From the NCBI RefSeq assembly GCF_000702945.1, contig NZ_JNLE01000003.1, forward strand, positions 2,465,501-2,529,500: a stretch of DNA of 64,000 nt, read 5' to 3'. The stretch is from Clostridium sp. KNHs205 (GTDB taxonomy: Bacteria; Bacillota; Clostridia; Lachnospirales; Lachnospiraceae). A model generated the notes under the pieces. It searched no databases, was not told the origin of the DNA, and worked only from the letters and a program-made list of their open reading frames with translations. A program made the position numbers and the translations under genes. Below, one piece after another: positions 18,032 to 28,000 of the stretch (the stretch's first letter is position 1; each line of letters starts with the position of its first letter).

Positions 18032-18595
18032 TTATTTAAGGTCTCGAATTATGTCAGCGTTCTCTTTTGACTGATAGATACTTTTTCTATTTACATCATA
18101 AGAATCTGTGGTTAATAAGATTATTCCTTCTTCCAGGGAGGAAAGCAGGGGGATTATTGCGAGCAAATAGGGAACCAGGCCAAAATAGACCCAAAGGGGA
18201 AACACCAGAAACAGAACCAAACCGGTAAGCTTATTTCCAAGCGTATGCATCATTGCCCATTGTTTGAACTTATTCCGGGTTATAATAAAATTAATCAGCC
18301 TGACAACAGCTACAATGAGGGAAATGCTTAAGATAAACAGGTCAATAACAAAATTAGTACGAAATATCAATATATAAAAAACTATGATCCAAAAAATAAA
18401 ATCGGCCAGACTATCCAGCTTGGCGCCGAAATTGGTCTGAATACGGTAATGGCGTGCAATGTATCCGTCAGCAATGTCACTTAATCCGCAAAGGAGATAG
18501 ATAATCAAAAACAAAGCAGAGGCTGGTGTTACCAGTAGCATTAGCAGGGATAATGCGATTCGGGAAAACGATATTACATTTGGCAATAACTTCAA
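18032..18595 (-). CDS. CDP-alcohol phosphatidyltransferase family protein (second copy)
   Basis: A 187-residue integral membrane protein. It holds the signature LSDIADGYIARHY followed by NFGAKLDSLADF, the full D-x2-D-G-x2-A-R-x8-G-x3-D-x3-D motif. It resembles PgsA/PssA-size enzymes that build phospholipid headgroups at the inner membrane face. It is the first gene of the minus-strand operon that includes tetR, two flavodoxin-like genes and another CDP-alcohol transferase. Its promoter must lie in 18596-18870, divergent from the ABC exporter genes. The acceptor substrate is not predictable. Confidence 0.88.
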   Translation of the reverse strand: MKLLPNVISFSRIALSLLMLLVTPASALFLIIYLLCGLSDIADGYIARHYRIQTNFGAKLDSLADFIFWIIVFYILIFRTNFVIDLFILSISLIVAVVRLINFIITRNKFKQWAMMHTLGNKLTGLVLFLVFPLWVYFGLVPYLLAIIPLLSSLEEGIILLTTDSYDVNRKSIYQSKENADIIRDLK

Positions 18596-18791
18596 TAGTA
18601 TACCTCCGGATTTAACTATGATTTAATCATGATTAAATTATAACATCGGACTTTATCTCTGTCAATACAATTTTTTACAATGACAGCTGAAGTAATTTTG
18701 AAAGAAGTAATAAATTTGAATATTTTGAAGGTATGCACAGAAAAAAGAATGAAATATATTAAGTAAGAAAGGTGGAAAAAATCAACCACAT

Positions 18792-18813
18792 AAATCAACC
18801 GAAGGGTTGATTT
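18792..18813. promoter_or_regulatory. dyad / stem-loop in the divergent promoter region
   Basis: AAATCAACC (18792-18800) and GGTTGATTT (18805-18813) form a perfect 9-bp inverted repeat around GAAG, followed by ATCTTTT. An extra half-site ATCAACC lies just upstream at 18781. It could be a regulator operator for the ABC genes or a small terminator. Confidence 0.45.
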
Positions 18814-18870
18814 ATCTTTTCCTTAAATCCTGTATCCTATCCTTAGGATAAAAATAAAGGAGAGGAATCA

Positions 18871-19809
18871 ATGAAAAACATAATGACAGTCAGGAATTTG
18901 AAAAAAAGCTTTAAAGAAAATAATGTCCTGAAAGGAATCAACTTTGAGGTTCACGAAGGGGAAGTGCTCTGTATCCTTGGCCCTAATGGTGCGGGGAAAA
19001 GTACGACCATTAACATTCTTACTGCGGCTTTGGGAAGTGACGAAGGTAGCATATATTTTAAAGATACTCTTATCAGTAAAGTGCTTCGCAGCTACAAACA
19101 GTCCATAGGAATTGTTCCCCAGGAAATCGCTTTATACGAAGAATTAAGTGCAGAACGCAATTTAAGCTTTTTTGCATCCCTCTACGGACTTTATGGCAAT
19201 AAGCTCAAAGAAGCAGTTGAGGAAGCACTTGAATTTGCAGGGCTTAAGGATCGCAGAAAGGATAAGGTCAAAACTTTCTCAGGAGGTATGAAGAGGCGTC
19301 TCAATATTGCCTGTGCTATTGCACATCATCCGGAACTTATTATCATGGATGAACCGACGGTCGGAATTGATCCGCAAAGCCGTAATCACATTCTTTCTTC
19401 CATTAAAGAACTTCAGGCTCAGGGCATGACGGTCATTTACACCACACACTACATGGAGGAGGTAGAAGCGATATCCTCACGTATCATCATAATGGATCAT
19501 GGTGCTGTTATTGCTGAAGGTACCAAAGAAAGCCTGAAGGAAGAAATCGAAAATGAAAAACGTTATACCATTGAAGTTGAGGAAAATGGAAAAACCGGAC
19601 ATGATGAATTTTTTACAATTGAGGGTGTAAAGAACGTAAAAATTGAGGGAAATACCATTGAAATTACTTCCCTGAAGGGAGTAGAGAATCTTGACCGGAT
19701 CATCTCTCTCTTAAGTGATCGAGGTGAAAAAATACGTAATATTTCAAGTGAAGCAGCCAGTCTAGAGATGGTTTTCTTAAAGCTGACAGGCCGAAAACTT
19801 AGGGATTGA
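18871..19809 (+). CDS. ABC transporter ATP-binding protein (ABC-2 exporter type)
   Basis: A 312-residue ATPase with an AAAGGAGAGG ribosome site. Walker A is GPNGAGKSTT, the signature is TFSGGMKRRLNIA, Walker B is LIIMDEPTVGID and the switch histidine is in YTTHYMEE. The C-terminal extension (about residues 225-312) is typical of the DrrA/NatA drug and lipid exporter group. It is followed at 15 bp by two ABC-2 permease genes and forms an exporter with them. The next gene downstream is a LAL-type regulator, a plausible controller. Confidence 0.93.
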   Translation: MKNIMTVRNLKKSFKENNVLKGINFEVHEGEVLCILGPNGAGKSTTINILTAALGSDEGSIYFKDTLISKVLRSYKQSIGIVPQEIALYEELSAERNLSFFASLYGLYGNKLKEAVEEALEFAGLKDRRKDKVKTFSGGMKRRLNIACAIAHHPELIIMDEPTVGIDPQSRNHILSSIKELQAQGMTVIYTTHYMEEVEAISSRIIIMDHGAVIAEGTKESLKEEIENEKRYTIEVEENGKTGHDEFFTIEGVKNVKIEGNTIEITSLKGVENLDRIISLLSDRGEKIRNISSEAASLEMVFLKLTGRKLRD

Positions 19810-19824
19810 GAAAGGAGAACAAAA

Positions 19825-20565
19825 ATGCGTGATTTTATATCCGTCTTAAAGATGGATTTGCAGAACTTATTTAAAAATCCCGTGCTGGTTGGGTATAATA
19901 CTGTATTTTCAGTACTATTAATCATGATTATGGGATATTTGTGTGGAGGCATCTATGCGGACAGTAAGGATGCCTATCAGTATTACACAGTATCACTGCT
20001 GGTTTATGGTATGCTCAATGGAGCTATGACAGCCTCCAATTGCTTTATGGAGCGTGACATAAAACGTCCGAACCTCCGTATTATTTACTCACCGGGAGGA
20101 AGCTTCCAGATTTATTTTTCCAAAATACTGTCCTCTTTTCTGTTTAATTACAGCCTGCATTTGCTCCTGCTTCTGGTACTGTGCCCTCTCTTAAAGGTAA
20201 GTCTGGGCAGCAATCCGGTATTTTTTCTGCTATTAATGGCTCCAGTGGAGTTTACGGCAGTTTCATTGGGAATCTTTTTCTGCTGTATCTTTCATTGTGA
20301 AGAAACCACCAGCTCCTTACTCAGTACATTGATCAGTTTGCTTTGCTTTTTGGGAGGTTCTTTCTTTTCCCTTGACGGAATGGGAAGTACACTTGCCTTT
20401 ATTTCAAAACTGTCTCCGGTAAAATGGTTGAATGAAGCTTTCTTTTCAATTTCCTGTGATAACAGCTTAAAGTTCTTCTGGCCGGTGTTTCTTGGTGCAT
20501 CCCTGCTTTCCCTGCTGCTGATACTCGGCTGCCGCTTATTTTTCAGAACGGAGGACTATATATGA
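19825..20565 (+). CDS. ABC-2 type permease
   Basis: A 246-residue membrane protein with about six hydrophobic helices, preceded by AAAGGAGA. The pattern (cytosolic start, paired helices, a central C-rich region and a last helix near the C-terminus) fits ABC-2 exporter permeases of the DrrB/YadH kind. It overlaps the second permease by four bases (ATGA), so the two are likely made in equal amounts as a heterodimer with the ATPase at 18871. The substrate is unknown. Confidence 0.85.
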   Translation: MRDFISVLKMDLQNLFKNPVLVGYNTVFSVLLIMIMGYLCGGIYADSKDAYQYYTVSLLVYGMLNGAMTASNCFMERDIKRPNLRIIYSPGGSFQIYFSKILSSFLFNYSLHLLLLLVLCPLLKVSLGSNPVFFLLLMAPVEFTAVSLGIFFCCIFHCEETTSSLLSTLISLLCFLGGSFFSLDGMGSTLAFISKLSPVKWLNEAFFSISCDNSLKFFWPVFLGASLLSLLLILGCRLFFRTEDYI

Positions 20566-21536
20566 GGACTTTTTTGTCTACTATCAAAAATAATTACCTG
20601 CGAACCCTTCCGCGTCTTTTTCCACTGATGTTGTATACAATCTTTACGCTTAGCTCCATGTTACTTGCTGTACATATGACAGAGGTACGGCAGGTAAAAG
20701 GCCATATCGTACTGATTACAGAGAATCCCTATGAGACTTTACCAAAGAGTACGGATAGTCTGAGTATTGTTGTATCAAAGGAGAAACCGCCTCTTTCTGC
20801 GCTTGTAAAGCAAAAATATGATGCCTATGTGACCATTGATGAAAAGGGAGATTACCAGATTGAAACACTTCGTAACAAGGAGTATCAGCAAATGGTGCAG
20901 ATGTTTCTTAATAACCCCAAAGCTCCTGTAGATACCGGTAAAACAGACCGGGGGGTGGGAACCAATATCATAGGTTTTATGATGATGTTTCTGTTAATGC
21001 TGGCCTTCATTAATCTCTTTGCTTTTGCAGAGGATAAAGAACAGGGGCAGTTAAAGAGAATAGCAGCAGCACCGGTTTCCTTTCCCGGTTATCTTTTAGC
21101 CCATTGCGTCTATTGCCTGTCGATGGTACTGCCGGAATTTACACTTCTTGTTTTACTGAAAGTAAGTGGATTTAAAATCGGATTTACATTGTTAGAATAT
21201 GCAGGTCTGTTGGCAGTTCTCAGTTTGTTGAGCATTTCCTTTGCAATGTTCTTAAATACGCTGATCAAGAAGCCTGATAATGCCAATATGCTGGGAAATT
21301 CAATTGTAGTACTGACTTCGGTGCTTGCAGGCAGTTTTTATGTGTTCAGCAAGAATAATTCAATACTGGACCGGATTATTAAGCTGCTGCCCCAGAAACA
21401 GCTAATGAATTTTGTTCATTATCTGGAACAGGGAACTCCTTGGCAGCATAGTGCAAGCCTTGTTTATGTAATTTCTTTTTCTGTTGTATTAATGATTTTT
21501 TCCGGCGTGGTTTTAAGATTTAAATATGTGAAATAG
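20562..21536 (+). CDS. ABC-2 type permease with large extracytoplasmic loop
   Basis: A 324-residue protein starting inside the previous permease gene (ATGA overlap). One helix at the N-terminus is followed by an extracytoplasmic domain (about residues 35-130), then five hydrophobic helices, including FMMMFLLMLAFINLFAFAE. The segment EDKEQGQLKRIAAAPVS is the conserved cytosolic coupling motif of ABC2_membrane_3/YhgE-like exporters, in which E-x-E/G-x-G-T-x-x-R-L is usual. It forms the exporter with the two genes upstream. Confidence 0.87.
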   Translation: MRTFLSTIKNNYLRTLPRLFPLMLYTIFTLSSMLLAVHMTEVRQVKGHIVLITENPYETLPKSTDSLSIVVSKEKPPLSALVKQKYDAYVTIDEKGDYQIETLRNKEYQQMVQMFLNNPKAPVDTGKTDRGVGTNIIGFMMMFLLMLAFINLFAFAEDKEQGQLKRIAAAPVSFPGYLLAHCVYCLSMVLPEFTLLVLLKVSGFKIGFTLLEYAGLLAVLSLLSISFAMFLNTLIKKPDNANMLGNSIVVLTSVLAGSFYVFSKNNSILDRIIKLLPQKQLMNFVHYLEQGTPWQHSASLVYVISFSVVLMIFSGVVLRFKYVK

Positions 21537-21706
21537 CAGGAACACAGACTTGGCTGGGTTAATGGGCTTGCCAAAGCCATTGGACTGGAATACAATAAAG
21601 GAATAAAAGCTAGACAGGTGAAATGTCAGTAATAATATTTTCACACTGTAGTTAGCATTCTGGTAGGGAATGTTAGCATTTAAACTCGGAATATAGAGAG
21701 GAAATT

Positions 21707-24328
21707 ATGGAACATTCATCAGAGGTATTACTGCTGACTACAAAACTAAAAATACCCGCACCGCGTAAAAACTATATTGTGCGAAAGGCTTTGTTTGAAA
21801 AGCTTTCGTTATATGCTGACATGAATATAACGTTTATAAGCGGCGGCGCCGGAACTGGCAAAACTACTCTTTTGTCGTCCTTTATCCAGGAGAAAAGACT
21901 GAAAAAGGTATGCTGGATGTCCTTGGATGCTGCGAATACCAATGTTTATTCCTTCTGGCTCTATTTTACTGCCGCAGTCAGTTCCTTTTTAGAGGAGGAT
22001 GGAAGTCTCCTGCAATTAATGCGAATGAATTCGGAGGCTTCTCATATGGAAAATATACTCATTACACTGATCAACAGGTTATGGGGAGAAGAAGATTATT
22101 ATATGGTGCTTGATGATATCCATTGCATCCGTGATGCTGCACTCATCAAAACCTTTGAATTTTTTATAGGAGCTATGCCTGCCAATTTTCATTTCTTTCT
22201 GTTATCACGGGAGGATCCGCCGGTATATTTGGGACCCCTGGCGGTATCGGGCCGGCTGCTGTTTATTGACAGCAAACAGATGCAGTTATCAATGGAGGAA
22301 GGCCTTGCATTCTTAAAAAATACCATGAAGCTGGAAGACAGTGAAGAAGAACTGAACCAGTTGAACAGCTATGCGGAAGGGTGGATTGGCGGACTTCAGC
22401 TGGCGGCAGCTGCGAAAGCTGCCGGAAAATATTCCGGCCAGCTATTGCGGGCAGGCGGAGGAATCGCATCGGAATATCTGACTCGTGAGATAATTGCTGC
22501 ATTAACAGAAAAGGAAAGAGACTTTCTTACAAAAACAGGATATCTTTCTTACTTTGATGCGGATATATGCAAAAAGCTGTTCCAAAACTTTACTGAGCCG
22601 GAGTTTAAACAGATGATGGAGGGCTTGATAGAAAAGAATCTATTTGTTATCTGTCTGGATGATGAGAGGGGAGTATACCGTTATCACAATATTCTTTCCG
22701 AGTACCTGACACAGCAGTTCCTTAGCCTTCCGGAAACCCAGAAAGCCGAGCTCTACCAAACAACTGCCCGGGCCTTTGAGGAAAAAGGGGACTATGAGGA
22801 GGCATTGCGGGAATATTGTGAGGCAGGTAATTATGATGAAGCCCTGGGTGTGGCAAGATTGATGGAGGGGAAGCTTGAAGCCTGGAACTATCTTAATCAA
22901 GTGCCCTTGGAACTTTTAGCAAAGGATGCAGATCTTACTGCTCAGTGTTTTATCTATAATATTGGTAACTTAAACCTTGAACGCTGCCGTTTGATATACG
23001 ATAAATACAGAGAGCTGTACGGTGATTCCGATATATTTAATATTGTAAGTTTTGCGGAGGTATATTTTAAACAGGGAGGAGGGGTCTTGCCTCAATATAC
23101 GGCACTGACTGCCGAACAGATTGAGCATATTCCTTTCGGACCTGTGGCTAAAGCCATGTTACTGATTGAAAATGCTGCAGCACTTGTAGAAGTTATGAAA
23201 TATGACGAAGCAGAAAAGTGTATCTTAAAAGGAATTCAAACAGCCTCCGATTCCAATGCATTTATAAGCTTTTTTGCCTACAATCAATTAGGGCAGGTCT
23301 ATGAAGAGGTGGGCCGTTTAAATGACAGTCTTCTCTGTTATGCCAAATCAAAAGAAAAATTAAAATCACTTGAGATGTTAATGTGTGTAGAAACCAATTA
23401 TCATTTTGGTTTGGCAGGAGTTTATTTACGAAGAATGGAGCTTGATGAGGCAAAGGTAATACTGGAACAAGCCAGAAACCTGTTGGAGAAGCAGCATATT
23501 CGTATTGATATTACGGATATGACTTTAATCTATCATCTGGCTGAAATGAGTTTTCTGTGCGGTGAGAATGATATGGCAGCTTCCTATGTTGAGGATATGA
23601 TTGCCGAATACCCAAATTACAGCATACTTACTCTGGCGCGTTTGATTTATGAACTAGAATGTACGGAAATGCTTTCAGACAGCCTTGGTAATAATTTTCT
23701 GAAAGAGCTTGAAACAGCAGAGAATTACAGAATACAGCCTTTTATGAGAATACTGCGTGCCCGTCTGCTTTTTAAGCGAGGGGAAATAGAAGAAGCATTT
23801 AAAGAAACAGATGATGTGCTGACCTTTTCCCGGCTGCAGCATAATAAGCTACGGCTTGTAGAAGCCGGTATTGTAAAAATATATATGCTGTTACAGGGAG
23901 AGAATAAAACTGGAAGTCAGCGTGAAATAAATAATTTACTGCTGGAGGCCTTGCATTATGCCCGGGAGGACCGCATTCTGATGCCTTTTTACCTCGACCG
24001 GAAAACACTTTTACCGGTTCTTAGGGAACTATCTGCCCAGGCTGGGAAAAAAAATCTGATGAGTCCTCAGGAAATGGAGTTTCTTCGACATACCATTGAG
24101 ATTTGTGAGGACCAGGACTCAAAGACAAGTAAATCAGAATTGCTGTCTGCCCGTGAATATGAGGTGTTAAAGGAGCTGGCCCAGGGCATTACCAATCGCG
24201 AAATTGCGGAAAAACTCTGTATTTCTCAGGCTACGGTAAAGACCCATGTACTCAGCATCTATGGCAAATTAGGGGTTTCCTCCCGGATGCTGGCGGTAGA
24301 TAAGGCCAGAAAGGATGGGCTTATCTGA
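21707..24328 (+). CDS. LAL-type LuxR-family ATP-dependent regulator (MalT-like)
   Basis: An 873-residue protein with AGAGAGGAAATT upstream. The N-terminal STAND-type NTPase has Walker A SGGAGTGKTTLL near residue 47 and Walker B YMVLDDIH near residue 131. A long helical repeat (TPR-like) region follows to about residue 790. The C-terminus is a LuxR helix-turn-helix (SAREYEVLKELAQGITNREI, then SQATVKTHVLSIYGKL). Such MalT/LAL proteins bind an inducer and ATP, oligomerise and activate transcription. It is transcribed after the ABC exporter genes (170-bp gap) and probably controls them; the inducer is unknown. Confidence 0.92.
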   Translation: MEHSSEVLLLTTKLKIPAPRKNYIVRKALFEKLSLYADMNITFISGGAGTGKTTLLSSFIQEKRLKKVCWMSLDAANTNVYSFWLYFTAAVSSFLEEDGSLLQLMRMNSEASHMENILITLINRLWGEEDYYMVLDDIHCIRDAALIKTFEFFIGAMPANFHFFLLSREDPPVYLGPLAVSGRLLFIDSKQMQLSMEEGLAFLKNTMKLEDSEEELNQLNSYAEGWIGGLQLAAAAKAAGKYSGQLLRAGGGIASEYLTREIIAALTEKERDFLTKTGYLSYFDADICKKLFQNFTEPEFKQMMEGLIEKNLFVICLDDERGVYRYHNILSEYLTQQFLSLPETQKAELYQTTARAFEEKGDYEEALREYCEAGNYDEALGVARLMEGKLEAWNYLNQVPLELLAKDADLTAQCFIYNIGNLNLERCRLIYDKYRELYGDSDIFNIVSFAEVYFKQGGGVLPQYTALTAEQIEHIPFGPVAKAMLLIENAAALVEVMKYDEAEKCILKGIQTASDSNAFISFFAYNQLGQVYEEVGRLNDSLLCYAKSKEKLKSLEMLMCVETNYHFGLAGVYLRRMELDEAKVILEQARNLLEKQHIRIDITDMTLIYHLAEMSFLCGENDMAASYVEDMIAEYPNYSILTLARLIYELECTEMLSDSLGNNFLKELETAENYRIQPFMRILRARLLFKRGEIEEAFKETDDVLTFSRLQHNKLRLVEAGIVKIYMLLQGENKTGSQREINNLLLEALHYAREDRILMPFYLDRKTLLPVLRELSAQAGKKNLMSPQEMEFLRHTIEICEDQDSKTSKSELLSAREYEVLKELAQGITNREIAEKLCISQATVKTHVLSIYGKLGVSSRMLAVDKARKDGLI

Positions 24329-24365
24329 GAAGGCTAATAATTAACTTGCCGATTTTCATTCAACA

Positions 24366-24432
24366 GGTCAAATGAATAGGTTAGATGCATAGGACAGATG
24401 AATAAGGCGGAAGAATGGGACAAATGAATAAG
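24366..24432 (+). repeat. degenerate tandem repeat after the LAL gene stop
   Basis: Imperfect repeats of the form GGACAAATGAATAAG, period about 15-18 bp, lie between the stop codon and the terminator. Confidence 0.5.
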
Positions 24433-24437
24433 TATGG

Positions 24438-24470
24438 GGCAGTGTTTAATTACACTGCCTTATTTTATTG
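24438..24470 (+). terminator. intrinsic terminator
   Basis: GGCAGTGT (24438-24445) pairs with ACACTGCC (24452-24459) around a six-base loop, followed by TTATTTTATT. It ends the exporter/LAL transcription unit. Confidence 0.85.
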
Positions 24471-24493
24471 TGATTCTCTCTGCCATCCGCTGT

Positions 24494-24535
24494 AGCTCTG
24501 CCGCGCACCCCCGAGGGAGGCAGAGCTTAGGGTGC
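24494..24535 (+). other. GC-rich hairpin with possible pseudoknot, unassigned RNA element
   Basis: AGCTCTGCC (24494-24502) pairs with GGCAGAGCT (24519-24527). GCACCC inside the loop (24505-24510) is complementary to GGGTGC just downstream (24530-24535), which is the geometry of an H-type pseudoknot. A longer-range pair TTGATGTT / AACATCAA occurs around 24576 and 24637. No riboswitch class is recognised. The rest of the gap up to 24781 holds nothing identifiable. Confidence 0.35.
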
Positions 24536-24781
24536 AGGCAACACAAAGTGCCACAAGTCTTTATGTAACATACCGGTGTATTGATGTTGCAATAAATTCA
24601 TACAGGCTCAGGAGAGTAACCAATTAAAAAGTAACATCAACAAAATAAAAAAGCCGGGATTAGAAAAGGCCCCTTGAGTGCTTCTGACACAGGACAGTTA
24701 CTTTAAGGTCTTAGTAATAGGGGATACTAAAAAAAGGATGCCTTTTTAAAAATTACCACCCTTTTCAAATATAGTGAATCC

Positions 24782-24809
24782 TTTACAATTTATAATAGAT
24801 TTGCTCTTT
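24782..24809 (+). promoter_or_regulatory. TcdR-family-like promoter upstream of the GH16 glucanase
   Basis: TTTACA (24782-24787), a 16-base spacer and CTCTTT (24804-24809). The hexamers and the spacer length are identical to the two promoters in front of the sigma/holin and lysozyme genes at 35699 and 38051. The downstream gene is the GH16 glucanase, with a leader of about 270 bases. The group V sigma factor consensus (TcdR/UviA) is close to this form. Confidence 0.7.
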
Positions 24810-24920
24810 GAACTACTAAGAAGAGTGTCTGAAAACAGCTTGTGCCGGACAGGAGATTCCACTTTGTGGAAGACAAGGCGCAATTTGGGGGACATAGAGG
24901 TGCTGCGTCTCCAAAATTAC

Positions 24921-24960
24921 AACGCAAAGTACCGCAAAGTACCGCAAAGTACCGCAAAGT
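24921..24960. repeat. 10-bp tandem repeat in the glucanase leader
   Basis: Four direct copies of ACCGCAAAGT (the first with one change) in the 5' leader of the GH16 gene. Confidence 0.85.
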
Positions 24961-25089
24961 GGGGCATTCAGAATGGTACAATGAATATTCAGACACACCC
25001 TGGCATCAGGCGGAACGTGTTAAAACGGTGCAATTAGTATTGGGCATGCCGAAGAAGCAGATCTTTTGCAAAATTTGAAGGAGGTATTT

Positions 25090-28000
25090 ATGGGAAAGGC
25101 AAAAAGGGAAAGGCAGATGACTCTGTATTTCAAAAGAGCGGCAGTGGTATTGCTTGTAATGGCTATGTTGTTACAACCAATACCGGGATTTACAGGAAGC
25201 TCTGTACAGAGTGCTGAAGCAGCGGTTACAACAGGGGATTACATTGATTTAGAGCAGACACTGACAGAACTGTATCAAGGAGATTCCTGGTCAGGTTCAA
25301 GTGCTTCAGTAAACGAAAGCGGAACAAAAGCAACGGTTACCGTTAACAATTTTGGGCACGGAGGCAGCAATGAATGGGGAATTCAGTACATGGTGAAAGA
25401 CCTTGGACTGAAAAGCGGCACAAAATACCAGGTAGAATTTGATATCACCTCAACCATAGACAAAGAGGTCTTCATCAAACTGGATGATAGTGGCTTGCTT
25501 GCAGAGCCAATCAATCTGGCAGCAGGTGCAGCCTATCATTACAGCAAAGAAACGGCAGCAGGAAATCCTTCTGCAGATAAACAGTTCTTATACTTTGCCT
25601 TCGGAAGAAAGGGAAGCGAAGCAAGCGACCAAAACGGTACGGTCACCATCGAGAACGTAAGGGTTAAAGAGGTCGCGGAAGTAAATTACATAAATTTGGA
25701 GCAGAAAGCTACAGAGTTGTATCAGGGTGATTCCTGGTCAGGTTCAAGTGCTTCAGTAAACGAAAGCGGAACAAAAGCAACGGTCACTGTTAACAACTTT
25801 GGGCACGGAGGCAGCAATGAATGGGGAATTCAGTACATGGTAAAGGAACTTGGACTGAAAAGCAGCACAGAGTATCTGGTGGAATTTGATATTACCTCAA
25901 CCATTGATAAAGAGATTTTCCTTAAACTGGATGATACCGGACTGATTGCAGAACCAATCAATCTGGCAGCAGGTGTAACCTATCATTATAGCAAAGAGGC
26001 TGCATCTGGAACACCTTCAGCTGATAAACAGACCTTATTCTTTGCCCTTGGCAGGACGGGGAGTGAGGCAAACGATTTAAATGGTACGGTTACCATCGAG
26101 AACGTAAGAGTAGAGGCAATTGATGGAGCAGAAACAGCAGCCGACATTACCGTAAACAAAAAAGGAACAAGTGTTAAGTTTCAGCTGGCAAAGAATGCAG
26201 CTGCTGCAACAGCAAAGGTATTTTATGCTATTTGTAATTCTGAAGCAGAAGCCAATGGACTAACGATGGGAGATGCAGCTTTCAAAGAGTGTGTAATGAC
26301 AAAGAAGCCAAATGGAATCTGGGAAGTATCGGAACCGGCTGCTTTGACAGACGGTCAGATTATCCGCTATTACTTTGAGAAAGACGGTCTAACAACAGCT
26401 CCGGTAAATTATACATTTATCAGCTTTACAGCAGTGGATTATACCTATGACAATCGTACCGATCTTGCTGCTGCAGGCTATAATCTGGCCTGGGCAGATG
26501 AATTTGACGGTGCAGAGCTGGATACTGGCAAATGGTCCTTCCAGCTGGGAACAAAAGACCCCAATGGAGGACCTGAATATTGGGGAAATGAAGAGAAAGA
26601 ATATTATACCGATTCAAACCATGTGGTAAAGGACGGCAAGCTGGTAATCACTGCAAAACAGGAGTCAAAGGAGGGGATGTCCTACACTTCTACCCGTATA
26701 CGCACCAAGACAGATGAAGGTGATACTCTTTATGCAGCCAAATACGGACGTATCGAAGCCAGAATGAAGCTGCCTGCGGAGGAAGGACTCTGGCCGGCCT
26801 TTTGGATGTTACCTGTTGATGCAAATATATATGGAACCTGGGCAGCTTCCGGTGAATTGGACATCATGGAGGCAAGAGGCCGAATACCGGATAAGGTTGG
26901 AGGAGCGATTCATTATGGTTCGCAATGGCCTGACAATACTTATTATGGTAAAGATTATACTTTTGATTCCTCTACGGATATCAGTGCATACCACTTGTAT
27001 AGCGTAGAGTGGGAACCGGGTAAGATTACTTGGCTGGTGGATGATGTACCTTATTTCTCCACCGAAAATTTCTGGAGCAAGAATTCCGGAAATGCTGAAA
27101 ATTTTACTTACGGAGCACCCTTTGATGTTCCATTCTATATTATTTTCAACCTTGCTGTAGGCGGAACCTTTGATAGTGCAGCTAATCTTGAAAATGCCGC
27201 ATTCCCGGCAGACATGGAGGTGGATTATGTCCGTGTTTATAAGAAATCAGATGCCTATTATCAAAACCTTGAGGATAATCTGACAACTCCCGTAGCAAAC
27301 AGGGATACTACAAGTTTTGAAAGTCCTGCCTATCAACCCATTGGCGTTAACGGGGATTATATCGGGGATACTGCATTTAATACCTTAAAGACTGCTGCCG
27401 AAGTTAAGCCGGAAGAGCCTGACTGGCAGTTCTTTGTAGGTGAATTTGGAGGGGAAGCAGCTGTCACCAAGGAAACCCTTGATGGTATCACCTATGCAAA
27501 GGCAGGTATTACGAAAGGCGGAGACCAGAATTATGCCATTCAGCTGATAAAGCACCTGCCTTTTGCTAATGGATATACTTATGAAATCAGCTTTGATGCA
27601 AAAGCTTCTGCCGGCAGGGAATTTGTACTCAAACCCTGCGGGGATTCAGATAACGGCTGGGCAGGTTACGGATTATCCAGGAAAGTGAACCTGACAACTG
27701 CTATGACCCATTATACACACCGCTTTACCATGGATAAGGATTCAGATCCCACTGCTCGTCTGGAATTCGATCTGGGTCTTGGGACAGGGGATGTCTGGAT
27801 TGGAAATGTTGCCGTAAAACAGGTAGAACCGGAAGAGACGGATACGACAGATATCTTTAAGAACCCGGATCAGAATGGCGGAAACCACATTTATAATGGT
27901 TCTTTCGATCAGGGAACCGGTAAGGTTGCTTTCTGGCATACTGAGAATGCAGTAATGAATGTACCAAGGGTAATTAATCCAGACTATGACATAGTTACTG

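Noticed and set aside
24774..25078. Overlapping plus- and minus-strand frames in the glucanase leader
   Set aside because: They arise from the 10-bp repeat and have poor starts; no recognisable protein features.
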